Assembly (NCBI GenBank): GCA_030765065.1 | Contig: CM060984.1 | Location: 98,375,488-98,439,487 of the forward strand | DNA from: Deroplatys truncata | Lineage: Eukaryota > Arthropoda > Insecta > Mantodea > Mantidae | Direction of reading: 5' to 3' | DNA: 64,000 bases | Part shown: positions 46,724-56,549 of the stretch, in pieces | Layout of the letters: every line of letters begins with the position of its first letter | Position numbering within the stretch: the stretch's first letter is position 1 | Notes under the pieces: generated by a model | Seen by the model: the letters and a program-made list of their open reading frames with translations, nothing else | What the model was told of the DNA's origin: nothing | Databases searched by the model: none | Translations under genes and position numbers: made by a program

Positions 46724-47637
46724 TGATGTGTTACACTCACATGACTTTCTCTACTCTTCTACAAACTATTTTTACAAACGCTTATTCTCCATCTACTTCA
46801 TGTTAATCGAGATAAACATTTGCAGACTCTATCTTATTGCTAATTTGTTTATAGATGTAAGGGGAATATATATTTACAAGGGCAATATAGAAATACAGTA
46901 GCCTTTAAGCATAGACATTACTCTTAATAGCTGGTTGCTGTGTGCAGCACCATTCCCTTTAACACAGATTAATACTCTTTGCATATCCAAGACAAAAAAA
47001 TGAATAACGAATTCCCATTTGAGAAAATAAGTATTGAAAAATTTAAGGGAATAACAAGCAATATCTCGAAAATGGTTCACCCAAAAAATGCATATGACAT
47101 AAATTGTGTATTTTAATGCGATCTACATTTTTTGTGTAGCAAACAAAATTTTCTCCATCCCTTATGGTTTACCAGTTATGCAAAAGTCGTTCACAATGAA
47201 GAATACTTTTGGAGACATTCCCAGAAAATTCAAGATGTACATTTTATTTGTCATGAAAGTATCTTAAACCTATGATATTTTAATCAAAATTGTTTAGCCA
47301 TTTTTGAGAGAATTAAAATTTTCGAAAAATGTTCCATGTAAAGGGTAATCTGGGGTGGGGGGATTTTCTTGAAAACCTTCGTGTCGCATCTCTGGAAGAT
47401 ACTGAACCTAAATACCAAGTTTGGTGTTTAACCGACTGTTCGTTTCTGAGTTATGCTGTTCACAGACACACACACACACACACAGACACACAAACACACA
47501 CACGGACATGTTTCCAAAAATGCTTTTTTTTGGATTCAGGGGGTCTCAAAACATATATTTCCGGTGAAATCTCGGTATCGATTTTTTGGGTGGAATACAA
47601 TACTTCCCCTACTTACTATACGTAGTAGAGGAAGTAA
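46724..47637 (+). repeat. Full-length family A copy (A1)
   Basis: From 'gctgatgtgttacactcaca' to 'ctatacgtagtagaggaagt'. It is visibly very close to the copy at 12345-13241 in reverse, with a CA/CAGA microsatellite at 47463-47503. The 98-residue frame at 47329-47625 lies wholly in the repeat. Confidence 0.93.
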
Positions 47638-47887
47638 AAATGCAAATGTTTAATACACAGCTATGCCGGAAAGTGTCTCGTTGTTCGTTAACGAGAAACT
47701 TTCGTGTGTAGGAAAGTATAATCAGAGATATCTGATAGAACCAAGGGAAGTAATTTCTCAAGATAATGAAATTCAATAGGAAAACATATTGAATAAACAT
47801 TACTTCAGATATCGATACTAGCCTTGCCACAGTCTAGTAATTAAATTAATGGAGGGTTAAAATGACAAAATAGCTGTAAAATTAATT

Positions 47888-47985
47888 TTTACTTTCTCTA
47901 CTACTTACCCAAGTAGAGGAAGATTGCTTTCCACCCAAAAATTCGATACCAGAATTCACCAGAAATACACGTTTTGTGTATTTAT
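47888..47985 (-). repeat. Family A fragment, hairpin end
   Basis: 'ttactttctctactacttac ccaagtagaggaag' plus 'ccacccaaaaattcgatacc' and 'caccagaaatacacgttttg', then unrelated sequence. Confidence 0.8.
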
Positions 47986-48380
47986 TAGTGGTTTTCAATG
48001 TATTATATGATAAGTATCTTGCAGATAGAGAGGGGGAGGGCTTTGGAGAAGCAAAGAGAATTAATACGACAGAATTGTAGTTAGAAGGGTAGAATGAGAG
48101 AAATAAATGGAAAGAGTGAGGATGGGAGCTAGAGTGGTAAGGGAGAAAATATATAATAATTATTTTTGTCGAACGTTGAAGTTCTCCTGTAAATATCCTA
48201 TAAAAGGTTATGTAAAGAGGTTCAATGAATTCACGGAGCAATGCGCATGCTTTCTAACATAATCTAAAGTGCTTATAAAATGCTTTACTTGCCTTTATGT
48301 TGATTAGCGTGCTTGTTGTTGGATACATTGTATGTTTCTATGTGCGTGTTTGAACTGCCATGTAATTAGAAATAATGAGT
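47986..48380. other. Unassigned sequence
   Basis: Purine-rich at 48015-48150 on the plus strand. The 119-residue minus-strand frame is compositional and shows no domain. Confidence 0.35.
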
Positions 48381-48406
48381 GTTGTTCTGTTTCTCTTATT
48401 TTGCAG

Positions 48407-48441
48407 GTACGAGAAGCAAACCTATCGATTGTGGCCGCAAT
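48407..48441 (+). other. Candidate 35-nt microexon
   Basis: A good acceptor (pyrimidine tract 'tctgtttctcttattttgcag', AG at 48405-48406) is followed 35 bases later by a consensus donor GTGAGTAAA at 48442-48450. One frame reads YEKQTYRLWPQ without a stop. It is the best splice-site pair I noticed in the window. There is no flanking exon to confirm it, and chance pairing is quite possible. Confidence 0.2.
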
Positions 48442-48450
48442 GTGAGTAAA

Positions 48451-48790
48451 GCGCATATTTCAAATCATAACTAATTAATTATTCTTTACTTCTATAAATG
48501 CGCTATGCCATTTGGAAACTTGATTAATTGTTTTAGTTCATAGGCCAAAGTGGAAAACGCTTGGTGCTTCAGACATAACAAATTGCATCTTTGTGTATCT
48601 GTAGTGTAACAAGGGCATACCAAAGTGACTTTAGACTTCTGCTGCTATAAACTATAGAATCTAAAAGAATGTATATTATAAAGTTGCGTGGTAGATAGAT
48701 GTGTAACATGTGGTCATGTTTTGTTTATAAACCCTCCCCAGGAACTCTTTGGTTATGCGCTAGAGCCTCCTAAACGGGAAGTGGGATGAT
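48451..48790. other. Unassigned AT-rich sequence
   Basis: No feature recognised. Confidence 0.35.
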
Positions 48791-48799
48791 GTATGTATG

Positions 48800-49505
48800 A
48801 CTATAACTACGACCACAGAACGCCTGTGACCCGCATTCGGGAGCTCCCGGGATCGAAACCCGGAGGGCCACCCACTCTGGCCTATGAGTTCTTTGTGGTT
48901 TCCCCGGGTCGACAGGTGAATGCTGGAGTGGTTCATTTTCCATCATGACTCTTCTCCCTTTCGTTTCCTGTGCCCTCATCTTCCTTGTCAACTGTTTCAG
49001 GGTTATAGGACCAGGCGACGATGTTCGGCGGGTTGCGGCTGGGCTGTGGTTTGCGCTATGTAAAGGTTTACTCCCTGGCGTTGCTGCAGTACCGCTCATT
49101 AGGTCTCTCCTTCAAGTGCGCTGCGCCCCGGGGCCATGGAGGTTGGTGGCTTGTGGGCAGGAACTAGCTTCGGATGAGCTCTATCTGGAAACGTTAGGGA
49201 TCCCATCGACATCTTGCGCCCGTCGTCATCCGGATTTGGTTGCCCTTCTGGTCTCTCCCCCATCTCTCCCTCCCAAAGGTCAGGTTAGGAGTAAAAAGGG
49301 CCGTTGCGGCCGTGCTCTGCCCCGGTTCCGGGGGCCCCTCCGTGATAGGTACCTTTACCATTTATGACCACAGAACGGAGGGGATACCTCGCACCTCGAC
49401 TCAACGCAGATCTGGTGTGCTTACCTTCCCCAGGAGGAATGGTTGAGGTAAAGGAACCGCAGGAGACTATAGGCTGCAGTCAGCCAGCCGATAGAGATGC
49501 GCAGT
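48800..49505 (+). repeat. GC-rich SINE cluster (S4 and related)
   Basis: Begins with an S4 head/body in plus orientation: 'gacccgcattcgggagctcc', 'gggatcgaaacccgg' and 'tttgtggtttccccgggtcg'. A GC-rich segment of unknown type follows from 49000 and ends with 'ccccaggaggaatggttg'. The frames at 48945-49367 and 48770-49099 are products of GC content, not genes. The S4 part is well supported by the copy at 49560-49840; the rest is less clear. Confidence 0.6.
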
Positions 49506-49554
49506 GGTCGTTAACGATTGCATCTTGATGATCCGGGCTACTCAGAGAAGGCTG

Positions 49555-49842
49555 TCATCTGGTAGGGCCGAAAAGAACTATCGAAAGAGAAAACATCTGC
49601 GCAACTGTCAGACACCGACCGACATTACACAGTCACTAAGCTCCCTGAAACATGAGAGGGGAAGTGGAATGATAGGAAATGAGGCAAAGCAAAATCGTGG
49701 TAAAAGAGAAACTACACCAACATTCGCCTTGTTAACCAGGGAAACCACGAAAAACCCATAGTCAGAGGCCGCAGGATTCGAACTCAGGACCTCCCGAATG
49801 CGAGCCTCGTTCATTATCACGGAACCATCTCGGTCGGTGTGA
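49555..49842 (-). mobile_element. SINE S4, reverse orientation, long copy
   Basis: On the minus strand the head 'accgaccgagatggttccgt' leads to 'aggctcgcattcgggaggtc' and the B-box-like 'gagttcgaatcctg'. The body 'gggtttttcgtggtttccct' and 'taacaaggcgaatg' follows. It matches the head at 32870-32962 and the plus-strand copy at 48800. This is a tRNA-derived SINE, probably mobilised by a LINE. Confidence 0.8.
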
Positions 49843-50030
49843 TCGTAGACAAACAAACTTTAGACTTAGTTAAGAGTTGGCTACCAATGGTACTGCATCG
49901 GCTGTTACGTGATGCACGGCATTCCTTCACCATACCTACAGACAACGGTAGTGCTTACGGTATAATTCCGTTTGGTGGTTTCATACTTTATGGTGTTCAT
50001 TTGTGGGGCTATCGTCAAGTGGGAATGAAA

Positions 50031-50330
50031 ATGGCGGCCTTGTACACCAATGAAGATATACCGATATGCTTCTTACCTACAGGGAAGCCCAAAGGAATGC
50101 AAGAGAGGCCTGTCGGCTAAGTCAACAACGTTACCACAACAGGGTCACCAGGCCTATACCATGTTTCCAAGACTGGAGAGTCGTTTACGTGAAACAGGCA
50201 GCTTACGTCCTAACAACACCCTTGTGAACGTTCAGGATACACCGTACATCAGAGTTTGAACTGTTTCCAAGAGTTAGACACTACATAAAGTATCGAAATT
50301 GGCGGCAGGCATTTTGAGCATTTTTATTAG
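50031..50330 (+). pseudogene. Internally deleted transposase remnant (HTH/DUF4817-like start, DDE-type end)
   Basis: The frame starts MAALYTNEDI and, with two frame changes, continues to 'RLRETGSL'. This resembles the N-terminal helix-turn-helix region (DUF4817-type) found on insect transposase-like proteins. After only about 70 more bases it ends in GGRHFEHFY and a stop at 50328-50330, resembling the C-terminal tail of DDE-type transposases. The central catalytic region is absent. I infer an internally deleted, non-autonomous derivative. The family naming rests on motif memory and needs a profile search. Confidence 0.55.
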
Positions 50331-50510
50331 TTGATTAAAATGTTATCTGTTTACTTATGTACTTCAGTTTTTTGTCTACTTATTGCCTATATTTTGTAAT
50401 TCGTACTGCCTACCTCCTCCCCCATATTTTAGAGACCCTAGCACGTAAACAGAGAGCTTCTGGATATGAGTTTATTAATAAAATGTGTTCGCATAGTATC
50501 GATCTATCTA
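50328..50510 (+). repeat. 183-bp repeat, left copy flanking mariner
   Basis: From TAGTTGATTAAAATGTTATC to 'tatcgatctatcta'. It begins at the stop codon of the deleted transposase and contains AATAAAA, so it looks like that element's 3' untranslated region. The second copy is at 52837-53020. Confidence 0.9.
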
Positions 50511-51429
50511 CGTGCACTATTTATATTTTGAGCCTTAGCAACCCTGAATGTTGTAGGTGCCATCTGACGTTTCCAATGGAAAGTTTAACATTTTTGACCA
50601 TAATCTACTTCAAACATTTTGTCAATAGAGCGTCATTTGTTTTGATTACACTAACTTGAAAATTGTGTGTCAACAAAAACATGGAATTAACTCGTGAAAA
50701 TGTTCGTCCTATGATTTATTACGACTTTCGACGTGGATTATCAAGACACCATCGATCAACTAACCTCCACATTTGGCGACGAAGCTCCATCCTTTGCCAC
50801 TGTGAAACACTGGTATAACGAATTTAATCGTGGCCGCCGTTCGTTTAATGATGAAGTTCGTGAAGGTCGCCCAAAATCAGTTGTTGTGCCAGAAAACATT
50901 GATGCTGTGCAAAAACTAATAATGAAAGATCGTCATGCGACATATTGTGAGATTTAGGCAACCCTAGCCATTAGTTCCACCAGCGTATATAAAATATTGC
51001 ATGATTATTTAGCCATGAAAAAAGTTTGCTCTCGTTGGATCCCACATAATTTGACGCAATCTCAAAAAGATGCTCGTGTCGATTGGTGTACAAAAATGCT
51101 CAAGAAATAAAATGGCGGTGCCTCAAAAGACGTATATAAGATAGTAACAGGTGACGAATCATGAATCTATGCGTATGAGCCGGAGCGTAAACAGTAGTCG
51201 ACTGTATGGGTGTTTCAAGATGAAGCAAATCCAACAAAAGTTGTTCGCACTCGAAGCACTTCGAAACAAATGGTCGCCTGCTTTTTCAGTAAAACTGGCC
51301 ATGTGGCAACAGTGTCTTTAGAGGAACGTAGAACCGTCAATGCCAAATGTTACACAACCATTTATTTGTCAGAAGTCTTCTTTGAAGTAAGGAAAACCAA
51401 CTAGAGCCGTAGGATCGTTATTCATCAAG

Positions 51430-51623
51430 GTAAGCCGGCCCTCGTAGCCGTGGTCGCTGGAGTGGTCGCTCCGGCGCTCCGCCAAGCTGAGGGTCGCGGG
51501 TTCGAGTCCCGCCTCGGGCATGGGTGTTTGTGTGTGTGTGTGTATGTGTGTTGCGGAAATAAGCGCTATAAAACAGAAAAACACAGTAGTATAATCTGGG
51601 AACGATAAAAAAAAAAAAAAAAA
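51430..51623 (+). mobile_element. SINE S5 with poly(A), inserted in the mariner
   Basis: GC-rich tRNA-like head 'gccggccctcgtagccgtgg', B-box GGGTTCGAGTCCC, stem partner 'gcctcgggcatgg', a (TG)n run, a short unique body and a poly(A) of about 18. The mariner codons for 'IHQ' and 'DNA' lie directly on either side, so the insertion point is exact to a few bases. The minus-strand frame 51369-51641 is not a gene. Confidence 0.88.
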
Positions 51624-51643
51624 GATAATGCGAAACCTCAACT

Positions 51644-52476
51644 TGTCGCGGTAACTTTCGTGTTATCTTATTTGATGAGCGCCTGTTATTGTTTTACTAT
51701 TTTGAATTTTGGGTTCTTTGTCCTCCGGCTAGCTATTATTACTCAGTCGAGCAAATCTCTTGAACAGGATGTGTAAACGGAAAGGAGTTGTTACTAAAAG
51801 ATAACACTGATAAAAGAATTTGTTTTTACACTTTTATTGCTGTCACACTTCATTAATTTCGCATATTTACTCTTGATACACGCCCGATTGAAACTGTTAT
51901 ATTTTCGAATGTAACTATAATCACTTATTTGCCGCACATTATTAATTCGAGTATTTCACATTTTTGTAACTAGCTTTACGACGCGAGAGATTCTGTAGAA
52001 TTGCGCGACGTTTAACCCGTGGATGATTCTATTGAACTGCGCGGCGTGTAACCCGTGAATGATTCTGTTGAACTGGGCTATACTTGTCTCTGGCTTTAGA
52101 ATTTATACTCCCTCATCCCGATATGCCTAAACATTATAACAGAGCTGCTATTGGTTAATAAAGCGCGCCAACTTTAGCGTCTATTTTTTTCCAATCACAA
52201 TTACGAACACATATGCTCTAGGGAAGATATTCCCTCCATTTCTAAGGAAAAGCGCGCTACTCTTGACGTCATTTGTTTGTCTCTTCTAATTGATAAACAA
52301 CTCACCCCCTCGCTCATTGTTACCCGCTCCTATTGTCAGTTTCAGTGAGGCCGTGTAAACTTATTTCCTAACAATGCTTATAATTAACAAACATCTCAAA
52401 TCATTGTCATACAATAATGTTAATTTACACTACAATCATTCTGGCATTCAGTGTTGTGATATAAAATACTGCCTCA
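51644..52476 (-). mobile_element. Solo LTR, family LTR-B, in the mariner
   Basis: On the plus strand it reads TGTCGCGGTAACTTTCGTGT to 'aaaatactgcctca'. AACT duplications lie at 51640-51643 and 52477-52480. It is the reverse of the LTR at 34830-35620, with a TATA-like 'gggagtataaattc' at 52100-52114 (minus). No internal retrotransposon sequence is attached. Confidence 0.92.
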
Positions 52477-52836
52477 AACTCAGCACACATATCTCGTCTA
52501 ACCACAGCGTATTTGAAGGCTCAAAAAATAGAATTGATGGGTCATCCGCCATACAGTCCTGATTTGGCGCCCAATGACTTCTTTTTGTTCTCGAACATCA
52601 AGAATAAATTGCGTGGACAACGATTTTCGTTGGCAGAAGAAGCCGTCGATGCCTTCCAAAACCATGTTTGGGAGGTGTCTCAAGAAGACTGGAATAAATG
52701 CTTTGTAAAATGGTTCAAACGAATGCAAAAGCGTATTGATCATAAAGGAGAATATTTTGAAATATAATGAAGCAGTTTTAAATCAGAAATTACTTTGTTT
52801 TAATTATTAGGCTCAAAATATAAATATTGTCCCTCG

Positions 52837-53020
52837 TAGTTGATTAAAATGTAATCTGTTTACTTATGTACTTCAGTTTTTTTGTCTACTTATTGCCTAT
52901 ATTTTGTAATATGTACTGCCTACCTCCTCCCCCATATTTGAGAGATCCTAGCACGTAAACAGAGAGCTTCTGGATATGAGTTTATTAATAAAATGTGTTC
53001 ACATAGTATCGATCTATCTA
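52837..53020 (+). repeat. 183-bp repeat, right copy flanking mariner
   Basis: Near-identical to 50328-50510, with only a handful of substitutions and one indel. It begins exactly at the right TA of the mariner. Confidence 0.92.
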
Positions 53021-53335
53021 CCACCGAGCTGTGTACCATACGTTTATGCATCTACATCTGTATAAATTCTGTTATAGAGTTTTAACAACAATAAAAATGA
53101 ATAAGTAACTGTCACACTGGCTTCTCTTATACAAGCGAAGTTCATCGCGATATATATCTGAAGAGAAATGGCTTCACACTTTGATATTCGCAAGTTGCTG
53201 AGATAACAGTTAGGTATTTATAAAACAAGTCCGGTTTTGTTAGTCATGAGAAAAAAAACATTCGCTAATTTTCAAACATGCTTTTTTGGCAGGGTACTAC
53301 TTATTGCACCACAGTCGGTGGACACTAATGATACA
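53021..53335. other. Unassigned AT-rich sequence
   Basis: No feature recognised. Confidence 0.35.
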
Positions 53336-53344
53336 TGAAGTGAT

Positions 53345-53545
53345 TATTGGGAAAGAAACTTTAAGGCGGAAACCTTCCAGGCCTAAGTTTAAAGTGCCTT
53401 CCTGGCATTTTACAGTTATGAGGGCTCAAGAAGCCCTTATAAAAACCTCAATCAGGAAGATCGGCCAGGCTGGATTTGAACCTTGAACCTTTCGCTCACT
53501 ATCCGTGCTTTAACGAGTTCGGCTACGCATTAACCGTGTCGGTTA
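53345..53545 (-). mobile_element. SINE S6, reverse orientation
   Basis: On the minus strand: 'aaccgacacggttaatgcgt agccgaa', 'gttcaaggttcaaatccagc' (B-box) and 'ctggccgatc', then a body with 'aaggcactttaaacttaggc ctggaagg'. It is tRNA-like in order, but I see no other copy here. It could be a SINE or a highly decayed tRNA pseudogene. Confidence 0.55.
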
Positions 53546-53990
53546 ATACGCGTTTGGTAGTGCGCAAAAAGAGAGAGAGAAAAGGCATATATGAACATTT
53601 TAGAAACAAATTCTAAATTGCACAAACCTATTTGATATAAATTGCATATGTTTAGAAGTATCTGAACTTTTTATGTAGGGAGTTTTGTCTATATTTTGTG
53701 CTTCCGCAGCTTTTATAAAATCCAACAAGAATGAAAAGGACTTTGTAAGCATTTTACAAATTAATTTACATTTTGTTTGTTGTGCCATTATCTCAAACTC
53801 GTTGAATGAATTTCCTAAAAATGTTCGCATCTCATCTCTGAAACTGCATGGCATAGGTAAAGAGGGAGATTATTATTTATTCGGCTTTTATGTTGTATGA
53901 GTAATTAGGGTGTTAACACAGAGACGTATTTACTAAATCATTTTATCTTGGCAGAAACTGCAGCTCCGCTTGCATTACTGCATTAACTGC
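53546..53990. other. Unassigned AT-rich sequence
   Basis: Frames on both strands at 53600-53900 show no domain. Confidence 0.35.
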
Positions 53991-53997
53991 GAGGATT

Positions 53998-54235
53998 TTT
54001 TCTCTCTCCCCCTCCTCCACTCTCTCTTCTTCCTTTCCCTCTGTACCCCATCCACCAGTAATTCACATTCTTTCTCCCCGCCACCAACCCTCTCTCTTTC
54101 AATCACCCTCCATCTACCTCTCTTTTCTCTTTTACCGCCCCCAACCGTTTTCTCTCATCTTTACTGTTCCCTCTTCATTTCCATCAATCCGCTCTCTCCC
54201 TATCTCTCTCTTTCTCTCTCTCTCACACACAAACA
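53998..54235. repeat. Pyrimidine-rich (CT)n tract
   Basis: A 240-base tract with CTCTCT runs. The 110-residue frame over it is low-complexity. Confidence 0.85.
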
Positions 54236-54600
54236 ACTTAACGTTTTGAAAACCGATAATGACACTGCTTATTCTCGGATGTTTAAAAAGATTAGAACAT
54301 AATAATCAGCTCCTATTTTATAATTGAGAGTTTAATAGTCCACAAATACGAGTGTATCTCAGTTCCTTATGTTTGCTATACGGGATCTTCAGCTTTATTC
54401 GGTCTTTGCCGCCAGTTGGTTATCTGGGTATGACATCAATACCTTGAAGCGAGTTTATCACCAGTGCCTTTGACATGGACCAACGAAACATGAATGGAAG
54501 GAGTGGACGTCAGAAGTTTCCAGGTCACCTTAGTGAAAAGGGACTTGTATCGTACCTTTCCAGTATTTACATTTGGAACTTCTTTCGCTTGTGTCTCCCA
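54236..54600. other. Unassigned sequence
   Basis: No feature recognised. Confidence 0.35.
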
Positions 54601-54730
54601 TCGGCCCCCGCTAGAAGGCACTGCTTAGCTGACGGTCCAGCAAGCGGCCGCCAAGTTAAGCAGCATCGAGCTCGGTCACCGTCTGGTCGCTTGTCCGCCC
54701 AGGCGGTAACACCGACCCGAGCCAATAGCA
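54601..54730 (+). repeat. Possible 5S-rRNA-related SINE fragment
   Basis: AAGTTAAGCAGCATCGAGCT followed by 'cggtcacc' (54653-54680) matches the conserved internal control region of 5S rRNA. The preceding 'gacggtccagcaagcgg' and following sequence do not make a complete 5S gene. This would fit a 5S-derived (SINE3-like) repeat or a 5S pseudogene fragment. Confidence 0.4.
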
Positions 54731-54857
54731 ACACAAGGGGCCAGCAACCGCCATCATCATGTAGACATGGACAAAACGCTTGCTATTAGACCAAATCTAT
54801 ATCACCGCACGGGTAAATCCGTAACTAAACGGATAGGTACCGTGGCGATTAACCTTC

Positions 54858-54877
54858 CGCCCGAGTAAACTCGGGCG
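54858..54877. repeat. Perfect 9-bp-arm hairpin
   Basis: CGCCCGAGT and ACTCGGGCG separated by AA form a GC-rich stem. No T-run follows, so it does not look like a terminator. Confidence 0.8.
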
Positions 54878-55101
54878 ACCTGTTCTTGCTTCTGGCTCCT
54901 GGCTCCTTGTGTCTCGTAAACACACAATCTCAGCATGTATGTTGTTAGGTAAGTCAAATAATTTGACGGCTTTATAGGGTAGGGTGTCTTGGCTGTGATG
55001 GCACAACTTTAACTTTATTAAAACAATAAATCTTTATAAATATTTTGAAATGTTTGTTATTTCTCCTTTTTTGTTAATTAAAACACTTGTTTTTCTGTTT
55101 T

Positions 55102-55955
55102 TTACTTTCTCTACTACGTATAGTAAGTAGGGGAAGTATTGTATTCCACCCAAAATTTCGATACCGAGATTTCACCGGAAATACGTGTTTTGAGACTCAC
55201 TGAATACAAAAAAAGCATTTTTGGAAACATGTCCGTGTGTGTGTGTCTGTCTGTGTGTCTGTGAACAGCATAACTCAAAAACGAAGAGTCGGATAAACAC
55301 CAAACTTGGTATTTAGGTTCAGTATCTTTCAGAGATGCGACACGAAGGTTTTCAAGAAAATCCCCCCACCCCAGACTACCCTTTACATGGAACATTTTTC
55401 GGAAATTTTAATTTTCTCAAAAATGGCTCTAACGATTTTGATTAAAATATCATATGTTTAAGATATTGTCATGACAAATAAAATGTATATCTCGAATTTT
55501 CTGGGAATGTCTCCAAAAGTATTCTTCATTATGAACGACTTTTTCATAACTGGTAAACCATAAGAGATAGACAAAATTTTACTACACGAAAAATGTAGAT
55601 CGCGTTAAAATACACAATTTATGTCATATACATTTCTTTTGTTGAGTGAACCGTTTGCGAGATATTGCTTCTTATTCCCTTAAACTTTCCAATACTTATA
55701 CTTTTTCTCAAATTCGTTATTCATTTTTTTATGTCCTGGACATGCAAAGAGAATGGAATGCACCACATAGCAACCAGCGTTAAAATATTTGACCATCGCT
55801 TAAAAGCTGCCATATTCCCCTTGCATCTACAAGAAAATTATCAATAAGATTGACATCTTGATATCTCCATTTACATGAAGCATATGGAGAATAAGTGTTT
55901 GTAAAAATAGTTTGTACAAGAGTAGAGAAAGTCATGTGAGTGTAACACATCAGTT
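55102..55955 (-). repeat. Full-length family A copy (A1)
   Basis: From ACTTTCTCTACTACGTATAG after a T-run to 'gtgtaacacatcag' before a second T-run. T-runs therefore lie immediately outside both ends, as in several other copies. The 93-residue frame at 55114-55395 is inside the repeat. Confidence 0.93.
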
Positions 55956-56500
55956 TTTTTATCATGTTTTGTCTCGAGAATTGATGAAATTCTTTGAAGG
56001 AACGGAGAAAATCATTCACACAGCCGGCAATATCATAACGATAGACTCCTCTCACATCCTTTCAACTCGGAAATAGCATTCAACAATGCAAATTTTGTGA
56101 TCGGTGGTCACTTCCTTCTCGCTTGCAAAGATAGAACCAATTGTCCTAGTAAAACAGTTCTGTACCGCCGCAGTACATCAATCTGTTTACGAAGTCGGAA
56201 ATGCATGCGGTCCGAGGCGCAATTCCGCACCTCCCGTTTGAGACAAGGGTTCGCTGAACTAATAATGACGCCATTCATTTAAACCGACTGGCGGTAAAGG
56301 CCGAATCAATCTGAAGACCCGTTATTATCGAGACTGTAATGCTTCTCATGGTTATAGCAGAGAAGGACAATACAAGTTTCAGAATAATTTGTCTTAAACA
56401 TTTATCGTATCAAATGCTGAAAATAGCGAAACTTGTTGGAAATGTTACACTTACACATAGCGTTTTATTACGTCAACATTTTTGCAAAACTCAATATAGA
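55956..56500. other. Unassigned, moderately GC-rich
   Basis: Frames around 55960-56290 have mixed composition but no recognised domain. Confidence 0.3.
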
Positions 56501-56505
56501 ATATT

Positions 56506-56507
56506 GC

Positions 56508-56548
<41 letters not shown>
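56506..56548. repeat. (GT)n microsatellite
   Basis: About 20 GT units. The adjacent 'aaccactcaaccgattttga' recalls the GT-repeat and 'aacgattttgat' wording of family A and may be a distant relative. Confidence 0.95.

Positions 56549-56549
<1 letters not shown>

Larger units (their letters stand above)
50681..52767 (+). pseudogene. mariner transposase pseudogene (SETMAR-like type)
   Basis: A start MELTRENVRPMIYYDFRRGL is followed by a frameshift into 'QLTSTFGDEAPSFATVKHWY' and 'FNRGRRSFNDEVREGRPKS', the N-terminal paired-domain-like HTH. Next comes 'VCSRWIPHNLTQSQKDARV', then 'IVTGDES' with the first catalytic Asp near 51150 and 'RRIVIHQ' at the SINE junction. 'DNA' with the second Asp lies after it near 51625. 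After the LTR, GHPPYSPDLAPNDFFLFSNI (52537-52596) holds the third Asp. The C-terminus ends 'WFKRMQKRIDHKGEYFEI'. Internal stops and frameshifts make it non-functional even before the insertions. Confidence 0.92.
50511..52836 (+). mobile_element. mariner transposon carrying a SINE and a solo LTR
   Basis: Imperfect terminal inverted repeats: CGTGCACTATTTATATTTTG at the left and CGAGGGACAATATTTATATT read inward from the right, sharing TATTTATATTTTGAGCC. TA flanks both ends (50509-50510 and 52837-52838). Removing the SINE (about 51430-51623) and the LTR (51644-52476) leaves about 1.3 kb, the normal size of a mariner. The two nested insertions interrupt the region just before and after the second catalytic Asp. 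Confidence 0.92.

Noticed and set aside
47329-47625. 98-residue open frame with His/Thr repeats, similar to frames at 55114-55395, 12415-12612 and 29956-30219
   Set aside because: The frames lie wholly inside family A copies and cross the CA microsatellite. Similarity among them reflects repeat copies, and the frame breaks in most copies.
48945-49367. 140-residue GC-rich open frame
   Set aside because: Frames are open on both strands because of GC content. The sequence is SINE-related and no domain is recognised.
51440-51525. Possible genuine tRNA gene
   Set aside because: It has a TG-repeat body and poly(A) tail and sits inside a mariner, so it is a SINE head.
53970-54302. 110-residue Ser/Leu-rich frame
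   Set aside because: It is a translation of a pyrimidine-rich low-complexity tract.
54858-54877. Transcription terminator
   Set aside because: The stem is strong but lacks a T-run, and the context is not bacterial.
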